Source of the DNA: Archangium sp.
GTDB taxonomy: Bacteria; Myxococcota; Myxococcia; Myxococcales; Myxococcaceae
DNA length: 54,731 nucleotides
Direction of reading: 5' to 3'
Assembly (NCBI GenBank): GCA_030695565.1
Contig: JAUYRZ010000104.1
Location: 1-54,731, forward strand
The translations under genes were made by a program, and so were the position numbers. Below, in pieces: positions 1-7,786 of the stretch (the first letter of the stretch is position 1; every line of letters begins with the position of its first letter). Under the pieces are notes generated by a model. It was given only the letters and a program-made list of their open reading frames with translations, did not search any database and was not told where the DNA came from.

Positions 1-1137
1 GACAACGCCGCCACCACGCAGAAGCCGCAGACGGTCATCGATCGCCTCAAGCGCTTCTACGAGCACGAGAACTCCAACATCCACCGCGCGGCGCACACCC
101 TGGCCGCCCGCGCGAGTGATGCCTACGAGGCCGCCCGCGAGAGCGTGCGCCGCTTCATCAACGCGCCCTCCGTCAAAGACATCGTCTTCGTGCGCGGCGC
201 CACCGAGGGCATCAACCTCGTCGCGCAGAGCTGGGGCCGCCGCAACGTGAACGAGGGTGACGAGATCGTCATCACCTGGCTCGAGCACCACGCGAACATC
301 GTGCCCTGGCAGCAGCTCGCCGCCGAGAAGGGCGCGAAGCTGCGCGTGGCGCCCGTCGATGATCGCGGTCAGATCATCCTCGAAGAGTACGAGAAGCTGC
401 TCGGCCCGAAGACGCGCCTCGTCTCGCTCACCCAGGTCAGCAACGCGCTGGGCACCATCACGCCCCTGCGCGAGATGATCGCGCTCGCCCGCCGTCACGG
501 CGCGAAGGTGCTCGTCGACGGAGCCCAGGCCGTCTCTCACCTGCGCGTCGACGTGCAAGCGCTCGACTGCGACTTCTTCGTCTTCTCCGGCCACAAGGTC
601 TTCGCCCCCACGGGCATCGGTGCGGTCTACGGCAAGAGCGACGTGCTCGAGGCGATGCCTCCCTGGCAGGGCGGCGGCAACATGATCGCCGACGTCACCT
701 TCGAGAAGACGGTCTACCAACCGGCGCCGAACAAGTTCGAAGCGGGCACCGGCAACATCGCCGACGCGGTGGGGCTGGGCGCGGCGCTCGACTGGCTCAC
801 CCGGGTGGGCCTGGAGAACGTGTCGACCTACGAACACGAGCTGCTCGTCTACGCGACGCAGAAGCTGCTCCAGGTGCCGGGGTTGAAAATGTACGGCACC
901 GCGGCCGAGAAGGCGGGCGTGTTGTCCTTCACGCTCGAGGGCCAGAAGACCGAAGAGATGAGCGCGCTGCTCGACAAAGAAGGCATCGCGGTGCGTTCGG
1001 GTCATCACTGCGCGCAGCCCATTCTCCGGCGGCTCGGGGTGGAGGCCACCGTGCGTGCGTCGCTGGCTCCGTACAACACCTCCGAAGACATCGACGCGCT
1101 GGTCGCTGCACTTCATCGGTTGCAGGCCGGCCGATGA
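1..1137 (+). CDS. sufS: SufS-type cysteine desulfurase (5' end outside window)
   Basis: PLP enzyme that removes sulfur from L-cysteine as a persulfide for Fe-S cluster assembly (SUF pathway, cytoplasm). The frame is open from base 1 and begins with the family's N-terminal DNAATTQKPQ block, so only a short N-terminal piece is missing; the GTG at 145 is internal. The PLP lysine lies in FSGHKVFAPTG, and the catalytic cysteine in RSGHHCAQP is encoded at 1009-1011. The closing region (ATVRASLAPYNT) is typical of group II desulfurases. The stop overlaps the next start as ATGA (1134-1137), so the downstream rhodanese-regulator gene is translationally coupled. Other suf genes presumably lie upstream, outside the window. 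SufS is preferred over CsdA or IscS because of the group II motifs, but upstream suf genes cannot be seen. Confidence 0.93.
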   Translation, partial: DNAATTQKPQTVIDRLKRFYEHENSNIHRAAHTLAARASDAYEAARESVRRFINAPSVKDIVFVRGATEGINLVAQSWGRRNVNEGDEIVITWLEHHANIVPWQQLAAEKGAKLRVAPVDDRGQIILEEYEKLLGPKTRLVSLTQVSNALGTITPLREMIALARRHGAKVLVDGAQAVSHLRVDVQALDCDFFVFSGHKVFAPTGIGAVYGKSDVLEAMPPWQGGGNMIADVTFEKTVYQPAPNKFEAGTGNIADAVGLGAALDWLTRVGLENVSTYEHELLVYATQKLLQVPGLKMYGTAAEKAGVLSFTLEGQKTEEMSALLDKEGIAVRSGHHCAQPILRRLGVEATVRASLAPYNTSEDIDALVAALHRLQAGR

Positions 1138-2066
1138 AGCACGTCACGCCACGGGAAGCCGAGGCGTTGCTGGCCGCAGGAGGCGTCGAGTTGATCGACG
1201 TGCGGGAGCCGCGCGAATGGGCCAATGGCCACCTGCCCGGCGCGCGGCACGTTCCACTCGACACGCTGCGGGTCAACCCGAGCGAGAAGCTCCCCAAAGA
1301 CCGCCCGGTGATGTTCGTCTGCGCGAAGGGCGGCCGCAGTCAGACCGCCGCCGGGCTCGCTGATCAGCTCGGCCTGGCGCAGACCTACAGCATCGATGGC
1401 GGCACAGAGGAGTGGGCCCGATTGGGGCTGCCCATCGAAGTGCCTGCGCGTGCACCGGTCGCCCCCGTGGTGGCCGAGCCGCCGCCCTCCGACATGGAGG
1501 CCGTGATGCCCGAGCTCGACGCGGTCATCGGCGCCAACCTGCGCGAGCTGCGCACCCAGCGCAGTCTCTCGCTCGACGCGACCGCGCGGCTCACCGGCTT
1601 GAGCCGCGCGACGCTGGGGCAGATCGAGCTGGGCACCAACACGCCGAGCGTGGGCGTGGTGTGGAAGATCGCCCGCGCCTTCGAGGTGCCCTTCGCCGCG
1701 CTGCTGGCCGCGCACAGCAAGGTCACCACCGCGGTGCTCCGCAGCGAAAAAGCCAAGCGGCTGATCAGCGCCGACGGCCGCTTCTCGTCACGCGCCCTGT
1801 TTCCTTTTGGCGAATCGAACGGTGTGGAGTTCTACGAGCTGTGGCTCAAGGGGCACGGCCGGGAAGAAGCCGAAGCGCACCAGCCGGGCACCCGGGAAAA
1901 CCTGGTGATCACCTCGGGCAAGCTGGTGGTCGAGTTCAGCGGCACGCGTCACGAGCTGGCCAAGGGCGATGCCATCGTGTTCGGCGCCGACGTGCCGCAC
2001 GTGTACTTCAACCCCGCCAGCGAAGACTGCTGGATGCACCTGGTGATGACGTACAGCCATGGCTGA
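1134..2066 (+). CDS. Rhodanese-XRE-cupin fusion regulator
   Basis: Three domains in one 310-residue protein. Residues 1-105 form a rhodanese domain (VELIDVREPREW; active-site loop VCAKGGRS with Cys63). Residues about 132-192 form an XRE/Cro helix-turn-helix (LRELRTQRSLSLDATARLTG). Residues about 225-306 form a cupin (GTRENLVITSG, GDAIVFGADVPHVY). XRE-cupin proteins are a known class of transcription regulators that sense small molecules. The added rhodanese could carry persulfide sulfur, which fits a position immediately behind a cysteine desulfurase and ATGA-coupled to it. I infer a regulator that reports sulfur or persulfide status. The intact Cys63 argues that the rhodanese can still be loaded. 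The following DUF2378 gene starts 8 nt before this gene's end. The DNA target and ligand are unknown. Confidence 0.88.
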   Translation: MKHVTPREAEALLAAGGVELIDVREPREWANGHLPGARHVPLDTLRVNPSEKLPKDRPVMFVCAKGGRSQTAAGLADQLGLAQTYSIDGGTEEWARLGLPIEVPARAPVAPVVAEPPPSDMEAVMPELDAVIGANLRELRTQRSLSLDATARLTGLSRATLGQIELGTNTPSVGVVWKIARAFEVPFAALLAAHSKVTTAVLRSEKAKRLISADGRFSSRALFPFGESNGVEFYELWLKGHGREEAEAHQPGTRENLVITSGKLVVEFSGTRHELAKGDAIVFGADVPHVYFNPASEDCWMHLVMTYSHG

Positions 2067-2598
2067 CGCGCGGTACGTCTTCCCAGCCGCGGTCGAAGGC
2101 ATGCTCAAGGGCCTGGGCCCTCTGGCGACGGCTGAATTCAAGGCCCATCTCAAGGCGAAGGGGCTCGATGTCGATCACGTGCCCCCCGCCATCCCGATGG
2201 CGGTGTGGACTCCGTACCTGCGCGCGGCGGCCACCTTCTGCTGGCCCGAGGTCCCCGAAGAAGAGGCGATGCGCCTGCTCGCGTTGCACTTCATTCGCGG
2301 GTGGCAGAACACCGCCATGGGCTCTGCGATGTCGGTGATGCTGCGGCTGCTGGGCCCTGCACGCACCCTCACCCGGCTCGATCGTGCGTTCCGCACCTCC
2401 GACAATTTCACCCGGGCGACCACCGAGCTGGTCGGTACCAACGAGGCGCTGGTGACCATCAACGAGGTGCAGGGTTCTCCACCGTATTGGGTGGGCATTC
2501 TCCAGGGTGGGCTCGAGGTGCTGGGGCGCACGGGTGAAGTCACGGTTCACTCGGTCGCTTTGCCGAGCGCCACGGTGCGGGTGATCTGGGCTGACTGA
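2059..2598 (+). CDS. DUF2378 (Myxococcus-paralogous TIGR02265-like) protein
   Basis: A 179-residue soluble protein without signal peptide or membrane segment. It has the layout of the myxobacterial DUF2378 family: an N-terminal V(F)xxxVEGML-like segment, a central helical region with ALHFIRGWQNTAMG, and a C-terminal beta half containing PPYWVGILQGGLEVLG. The family is strongly expanded in myxobacteria and has no established biochemical role. The gene begins inside the 3' end of the rhodanese-XRE-cupin gene (8-nt overlap), so the three genes from sufS onward probably form one transcript. A second family member lies at 45308-45805. Family membership is judged from conserved pattern and length, not a search. 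Confidence 0.85.
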   Translation: MADARYVFPAAVEGMLKGLGPLATAEFKAHLKAKGLDVDHVPPAIPMAVWTPYLRAAATFCWPEVPEEEAMRLLALHFIRGWQNTAMGSAMSVMLRLLGPARTLTRLDRAFRTSDNFTRATTELVGTNEALVTINEVQGSPPYWVGILQGGLEVLGRTGEVTVHSVALPSATVRVIWAD

Positions 2599-2628
2599 TG
2601 CGCACAAGTGTGGTGGCTTCCGCGCACC

Positions 2629-3390
2629 ATGAAAAACGCGCTGCTGCTCTCCTTGCTCCTCCCGTTGTCTGCTTCGGCTGCGACGTACGAGCTGGCCGAC
2701 TTGAAGGCCCTCGACAAGGATCAGTCGTGGCGCGAGCTGGTGGAGCACCTCAACGACGTGGTGCCCTCGAAGCGTGACGCGGAGTGGAGGGCCATCGCCG
2801 AACGCGCCTGCACCGGCGTGCTCGACCCCTCGGAGCTGAAGGACCCCGCGAGCTCGCAGCGCACGCTCGATCAAATCGACGAGCTGATGAAGCGCTACGG
2901 CTGGCTGAAGGACTCGAAGAGCTTCATGAACAAACGCGCCGACGTGGGCTTCAAGGCGTTCGGTTGGACGTTCCAGAACTACCGGCACTCCAGCGGTGAT
3001 GATCAGTGGATGGACCGGCTCAAGACGTTCGTCGCGGGGGATTCGCTCACGGCCGACCTGAACCTGCGGGCGATCAAGTTGGTGAACAGCCGCCTGGTGG
3101 CGGTGGTCTCGTTTCCGTTCGTGAAGTCCGCGCTGGCGAAGGGTGGCAAGGCCGCGTGCAAGGACGCCGAGGTGCAGCAGACGATCCTGGGGGCGCTGGC
3201 GGAGGGCTCGTGGACGGCGGAGGCGAACGAGGCCGCCAGCACGTGCTGGGACGAGTTCAAGCCGGTGATCTCCGCCGAGGTGTTGAAGGACGGGACCACG
3301 AGGACCGCCGCGCTCAAGCTGTGTCCCACGCTGGTGGAGAAGAAGGCGCTGAGCACCGAGCCGCTCAAGAAGGCTTGTACTTTTAACTGA
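2629..3390 (+). CDS. Exported hypothetical protein
   Basis: A 253-residue protein with a clear Sec signal peptide (MKNALLLSLLLPLSASAA, cleavage near residue 18). The ATG at 2629 is chosen over an in-frame GTG at 2608 because it places the basic n-region at the N-terminus. No lipobox follows, so it is probably periplasmic or secreted. The mature part is mostly helical and contains five cysteines (in ERACTGVLD, KAACKDAE, STCWDEFK, KLCPTL and KKACTFN), several of which may form disulfides. I do not recognise a family. A hairpin just after the stop separates it from the convergent nuclease gene. Confidence 0.8.
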   Translation: MKNALLLSLLLPLSASAATYELADLKALDKDQSWRELVEHLNDVVPSKRDAEWRAIAERACTGVLDPSELKDPASSQRTLDQIDELMKRYGWLKDSKSFMNKRADVGFKAFGWTFQNYRHSSGDDQWMDRLKTFVAGDSLTADLNLRAIKLVNSRLVAVVSFPFVKSALAKGGKAACKDAEVQQTILGALAEGSWTAEANEAASTCWDEFKPVISAEVLKDGTTRTAALKLCPTLVEKKALSTEPLKKACTFN

Positions 3391-3397
3391 GCAGCCC

Positions 3398-3417
3398 CTC
3401 ACCTCCCTTGAGGTGAG
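3398..3417. terminator. Bidirectional hairpin between convergent genes
   Basis: Perfect 8-bp inverted repeat CTCACCTC/GAGGTGAG around a 4-nt loop (CCTT), 8 nt past the stop at 3390 and 12 nt before the minus-strand stop at 3430. It has no clear U-tract. It marks the left edge of the low-GC five-gene block. Confidence 0.5.
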
Positions 3418-3429
3418 AGGCAGCACTCG

Positions 3430-6426
3430 TCAGCGCCCCCTCTTGCGTTGCTTCTCGGGCCTCACCTCCTTCAGCTGCTTTAACGGCATCACCTCTTTGA
3501 GCGCCGACTTCGCGATGCGTTTTGCGCGCGACTCCTTGCCGACCGTAGGCGTCGATTGAGGTGGGGCAGCGTCGAGTACGACTAAGTCGACAAAGTAGCC
3601 GTCGTGGTTGTCCTGAAATGATGCAATGTCCTTCCTCACTAGGCGGAGCGTCGTCTCTTGCGCTCTCTTGCGCGGCCGAGAGTGCCCACACCAAGCAATG
3701 ACGTAGATGCCGTGGCTGCTCCTGTTTGGCAGGAGATAGCGAGCTCCCAGTTGGTCGGATGCGGTCTTCTCTAGAGGCCTTTTGTCGTCTGACCACTTCA
3801 GTTCGATGTGAACAGTGCTCTTGGTACCAATGGTCTTGTTGTTGACGACAGCTGTTGTCACTCGGAGGTCCACTCTTCGATTCAATGGCATCCAAGCCTC
3901 GCGATCCACGAATCGGCCCGGAATCAAATCGTCCAAGCGCACTCGAATGTACGCTTGCAATACGTCTTCATTCGCATGCTCCTTCCATCCTGGAGTCTTA
4001 AATAAAAGGCGGAGGTCCTGAGCAATTGTGGCGCCTATTCGCCCGAAAACCTCCAACAGGAGTCGTGCCAAGTCGGCATTAGTACGTGCCAAGCGAAAAT
4101 CCATAGCGTCGAGAATCTTCAGGACGTATGCCAAAGGTATCCTCATCTCGCCCCTTCGCGGCTCGCCGGCCCCCCCGCCATTGCCAGGAGGGGAGGCGGG
4201 GGGGGGTCCACTCCCCCCCTTAGACTCAACCGAACCCGGCTTAAGGGACAGGGACTCCAAGGCGGTCTCCGCGCGCTCCTCGGCCTCCTCCTGTACTAAT
4301 CTGTCAAGCAGCCAAGGCGCGTATTCAGAAAGCCTCTTGATTACTTCGAGGGATGACGCCGTACGCGGCTGAAAGAACGTCCGCAGGAGAGTGCCTCTCA
4401 GTTGGCTGAGGGTATCGAATAGCCAATCTCGCTCTGGCTCTGTTTCAGGCGCATGAGCGAATAGAAACACAACAAGCCGCTCTCGAAGCGCCTCGGGCCA
4501 TTCCTCTACAGATACTCGCAAAGAACTCATCCGGTCGAAGGCATCAGCGACTTGGAGAAGCACCTCCGGTCCCAGCGCGCCAACTGTGGCTTCGAGCAAT
4601 TTGAGACCGGACTCAGGCGAGCAAGCAAGCAAGACCCGAATCGCCGCGGTACGAAGGCCGGAAGCCGTTTGTTGATTACTCCACTCGACCGCGACTTCAA
4701 TCGCCAATCCGGGAGCGTGGGCGGCGAGCACGAGGAGTAGCGCTGCTCGGGATTCGACTGGCAGCTCGGCGTTGCCCAAGAGTCGTCTCACGCCCTCAGC
4801 TAGACCAAGCCCCCAGAGCTCATTGGGTGCCCGGCCGGCCGAAAAGGCATGTGGCTGCCCCCCTCTGAGTTCCCGCTCCACCGCACCGAGGAAGACTGCG
4901 CCTGTCGCTTCTGGAAACCGTTGCAGACAGGTCTGAATGCTCCGAGCGTGGTCGGGGTCCGTGGTGGCTCTAAGCACCGCTGGAAGCCAATTGATCACCA
5001 GCAGCCCAGTCAGCCACACATTTCCTCGGTCGGCGACAATGTGCTCAAAGGCATCCGCCTCGAAAATGACCGCACCCGGAATCGTGCTCCCCGATGGAAT
5101 TTCCGAAGGCGTCGCGGCTTCAAGCAGGTACGCAACCGCATCGGCAATTTTGACTTGGTATTCAGGCGCCAACTCATCAAAGGTACCGACGATATCAGAC
5201 GGTCGAAACGCATCGCTTAGGCAGAGCCAAGCGAGGCGGTGGAGTTTCGCGATTGGACGTGGAAACTCCGCGGCCAAAGTCTCGTCAACCGCTCGCGACA
5301 GCAAGACGTCCGGCTTCGGCCGAGTCGCTCGGTGTTCGGCCATGAGCGACTCAATTCGCTGGTCGTGCTCCGCTTGCCGCTGCTCAATCCCACGCACGAG
5401 CTCGGGAGCTTTCGATTCCAATCGACTCCTAAGTCCAGGGCGATCCTGCGCCGGAAGCTGGCGGAGAACGAAAAGGGCATCGACGACGAGTCGCTCCGAA
5501 GGCGCGACGGCCGCGTCGATTGTTTGGATTATCCAGTCGGCATCGGTTGCCTGCAGTGCAGTCCGTATCCACAAAACTGCAAGATCGGAATCGTCAAACT
5601 CAAGAGATGCGACGTAGGCCTCGCGCCTAAACTGCGTCCTCGTGCGGAGAACCTTGTCGAATAATGACTGATTGTTCCAGTCATGAGCCTTGGCGGCAGA
5701 AACCAAGGCAGCCAAAAGAGCTGTCGACTGACTGGCAGTCAGAATAGGTGCTTCCTGGATCAGCTTTCCAGCGGCATCAAAGACCTTGTCAGAAGCGCCG
5801 TGGTGAGACTTCCTCGGCCGCAATTCCGACAGGACGACGAAGGCGTCGTCGAGCGTAAGATAGGTCGCAATCTCGAGAAGAAGAAGGTGCGTGTAGTCGA
5901 GGACGTCGCTCAATGCCGGTGCCTTCGAGCGTGCTTCAGATGCCGAAATCGCACCTCTTCGGAGCAATTGAATCAAGACCAGTGCGATCAGTGCACGTCC
6001 AGTATCCGAGTCCTCGGCAACCAATGACGAGGGGAGCGCAATGAGATCGTCGGCCGAACCCAATGCATCCACAAACTCTACGGCTTGAGTTCTTACATAC
6101 CGGTTCTCTTTCGTGTCGAGGGAATACCCCTTTGCGGCATCTAGAAGCCCCGGATGACGAACGGCCTGACCGGCTTCTAGAACCAGGATCCGCTGCGCGG
6201 TCGACAATGACGACCAACGACTACACTGCAGTTGCAGAAAAGCCTGAAATCCTCGACTAGGCCGAAGAAACTTCAGCCCGTCTAGGTGAGGAGACCTGAG
6301 GGCTTGATTGGCGTCCTTTGCCGCGTCAAGCAACTTGCTCATCACGTCGATCGAGTAGTCGGAGAGTTCGTTCTCCAGCCAGTCCTTTGCCTTCCTCGGT
6401 CGCGATTCAACCTTCGGCACTTGCAT
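3430..6426 (-). CDS. Helical-repeat protein with C-terminal PD-(D/E)XK-type nuclease domain
   Basis: A 998-residue protein. Residues 1 to about 730 are almost wholly alpha-helical, with repeated Leu/Ala-rich helix pairs that look HEAT/ARM-like. A Gly/Pro-rich linker (about 732-760) follows. The C-terminal domain (about 761-960) fits a restriction-endonuclease fold: Glu820 in HANEDVLQAYI, Asp853 in NRRVDLRV, Glu875-x-Lys877 in VHIELKWS, Gln892 in SDQLGARYLL, then a strand IYVIAWCG. The tail is Lys/Arg-rich. The ATG at 6426 has a GGAG Shine-Dalgarno (6434-6437) seven bases upstream and lies 20 nt inside the end of the NTPase gene. NACHT/STAND proteins usually carry such repeats in the same chain after the NTPase, so I infer that this is the sensor-plus-effector partner of that NTPase. 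Substrate (DNA or RNA) and trigger are unknown. Confidence 0.82.
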   Translation of the reverse strand: MQVPKVESRPRKAKDWLENELSDYSIDVMSKLLDAAKDANQALRSPHLDGLKFLRPSRGFQAFLQLQCSRWSSLSTAQRILVLEAGQAVRHPGLLDAAKGYSLDTKENRYVRTQAVEFVDALGSADDLIALPSSLVAEDSDTGRALIALVLIQLLRRGAISASEARSKAPALSDVLDYTHLLLLEIATYLTLDDAFVVLSELRPRKSHHGASDKVFDAAGKLIQEAPILTASQSTALLAALVSAAKAHDWNNQSLFDKVLRTRTQFRREAYVASLEFDDSDLAVLWIRTALQATDADWIIQTIDAAVAPSERLVVDALFVLRQLPAQDRPGLRSRLESKAPELVRGIEQRQAEHDQRIESLMAEHRATRPKPDVLLSRAVDETLAAEFPRPIAKLHRLAWLCLSDAFRPSDIVGTFDELAPEYQVKIADAVAYLLEAATPSEIPSGSTIPGAVIFEADAFEHIVADRGNVWLTGLLVINWLPAVLRATTDPDHARSIQTCLQRFPEATGAVFLGAVERELRGGQPHAFSAGRAPNELWGLGLAEGVRRLLGNAELPVESRAALLLVLAAHAPGLAIEVAVEWSNQQTASGLRTAAIRVLLACSPESGLKLLEATVGALGPEVLLQVADAFDRMSSLRVSVEEWPEALRERLVVFLFAHAPETEPERDWLFDTLSQLRGTLLRTFFQPRTASSLEVIKRLSEYAPWLLDRLVQEEAEERAETALESLSLKPGSVESKGGSGPPPASPPGNGGGAGEPRRGEMRIPLAYVLKILDAMDFRLARTNADLARLLLEVFGRIGATIAQDLRLLFKTPGWKEHANEDVLQAYIRVRLDDLIPGRFVDREAWMPLNRRVDLRVTTAVVNNKTIGTKSTVHIELKWSDDKRPLEKTASDQLGARYLLPNRSSHGIYVIAWCGHSRPRKRAQETTLRLVRKDIASFQDNHDGYFVDLVVLDAAPPQSTPTVGKESRAKRIAKSALKEVMPLKQLKEVRPEKQRKRGR

Positions 6427-7618
6427 TCAGTATCTCCAAGGTCGCAGCCGCCAACTCGTGGTGGTCGCGAGAGAGCCTACCGTCGCCGCTCGCGAGCAAT
6501 TCGATCAACTGGCCGGAGTCGCCTCTAGTCACAAGCTGGGCAAGTTGAAAAGCAGTCAGCCATTCACGCACGTGTCTATGGCCCACGCGAAACCCGGTAC
6601 TGGTTTTCTCAAACAACTCCGTTCGCAGCGCTTGCCGTGCTGCCGGAAGTAACTCGTTAAGGTCGCCGCCAAACAGTTGGCCCAAACTCGGGGTCGTCGC
6701 GAAGACCGAATTTTCACCAGTGCAGACCTCAAAACGGTCGCTGAATGTGAGGACAAAGGCTATCCGGCAGGAGGCCTCGAACACTCGGGCGACGCGGACT
6801 GGACCAACTTGAGTGACCGTCCGCTCGATTAGTTCTTCAATGACGGTCCGCCACACCCTTGACCGTCCCGCTGATGCGTCGAGGTGCCTATTATGACCCA
6901 AGCAGGTCAATACCCCTGGCTGAGCCGCCAAATCCCGCAGGCCGTTGTTGCGAATTAGTTCACAGACGCGCTCAAAGCCAGGACCCACTTGCGCGCGCGC
7001 GTCCTCACGGTCTAGAGGCGCGATTCGAACCACAAGGCAGCCACCCATGAATTCCCGGATGGTCGCCACTAACCCCTCCGGCACGTCATTTTGCCTGCAG
7101 GTAGCTATGAGTCGCAAACGACTGCGTTGGTCCGCCGTCATTGCTTGAAGGCGATCTTCAAGACCGGTCAGGAATTCTTCCCCGCGCTCGAGGCACTCAT
7201 CTATTGAATCAATGAACCATACCAACTGATCCGAAGTGAGTTGCCAATCCCGTAGCGAACTGTCCTCAGCCGCCGCCCACTCGGCACTGTGGGCGCGATG
7301 GTCGCGATGGATCACTTTGACCCCACTTCCGCCCAATCGAAGCCATCCCTTCGCGGAGCGCAATGCGAAGGACTTTCCAGAATAGGGAGGACCGACGACC
7401 AGAACCGCCTGGTGCTTGAGAAGGTCTCCGATGAGAAAGGAGCGACCAGTTGTGCGGAGTTGCACGGCGCTCGCCACGCGGAGAAACCCATCATGGTCGG
7501 TGGGCGGCTGTTCTTCGACTGCAAAAAAGTATCTGCTTAGCCGTGGCTCACTGGAGAGGACACCTGCCGCTCCGAGTCCATCGGGTTGAGGCACCAAGTT
7601 GGGTATTCGATTCGGCAT
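6407..7618 (-). CDS. NACHT/STAND-like P-loop NTPase
   Basis: A 403-residue NTPase. The Walker A motif is GPPYSGKS (about residues 76-83) and the Walker B motif is LVWFIDSIDE (about 132-141), whose DxxDE form is NACHT-like. A sensor-type segment RLRLIATCRQ lies at about 168-177. Near the end, the GFRVGHRHVREWLTA motif matches the winged-helix end of NACHT modules. The ATG at 7618 is preferred over an in-frame ATG at 7687 because GGAG lies six bases upstream. The NTPase ends where a helical-repeat region would normally begin, and that region is encoded by the next gene in another frame. The two probably work as a split STAND ATPase in which NTP-driven assembly activates the nuclease. A sequencing frameshift is less likely, because the second gene has its own ribosome binding site and a stop (TGA) directly before its ATG. 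Confidence 0.85.
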   Translation of the reverse strand: MPNRIPNLVPQPDGLGAAGVLSSEPRLSRYFFAVEEQPPTDHDGFLRVASAVQLRTTGRSFLIGDLLKHQAVLVVGPPYSGKSFALRSAKGWLRLGGSGVKVIHRDHRAHSAEWAAAEDSSLRDWQLTSDQLVWFIDSIDECLERGEEFLTGLEDRLQAMTADQRSRLRLIATCRQNDVPEGLVATIREFMGGCLVVRIAPLDREDARAQVGPGFERVCELIRNNGLRDLAAQPGVLTCLGHNRHLDASAGRSRVWRTVIEELIERTVTQVGPVRVARVFEASCRIAFVLTFSDRFEVCTGENSVFATTPSLGQLFGGDLNELLPAARQALRTELFEKTSTGFRVGHRHVREWLTAFQLAQLVTRGDSGQLIELLASGDGRLSRDHHELAAATLEILNASAEG

Positions 7619-7786
7619 GTCTGCTCCATCCCTTGCACGACGATCTTCTGCTTGGCGGCGTCGCTGCAGACTGAGAGCATCGTGCATCGAACTTGCTCGA
7701 TAACTCTAGTGCTGATCTGCTCTCAATTATCGTCCATTCAGCGGCTGGCAGGACGGCACTCCGGTTGGGAGTGCGGCGCACAGCGT
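7619..7786 (-). promoter_or_regulatory. Spacer with hairpin and possible promoter ahead of NTPase gene
   Basis: The only sizeable gap inside the five-gene block (168 nt). A 7-bp hairpin GCACTCC/GGAGTGC (7756-7774, 5-nt loop) follows the stop of the coiled-coil membrane gene and could terminate or attenuate its transcript. Reading the minus strand, TTGAGA (7726-7721) lies about 17-18 nt from a weak TATCGA/TTATCG element (7703-7697). This could be a sigma70-like promoter for the NTPase and nuclease genes. The -10 match is poor, so this is tentative. Confidence 0.3.

Noticed and set aside
4849-5664. Several plus-strand frames of 120-230 codons inside the helical-repeat gene
   Set aside because: No start signals, motifs or sensible composition; the minus-strand frame spans the whole region with coherent helical content.
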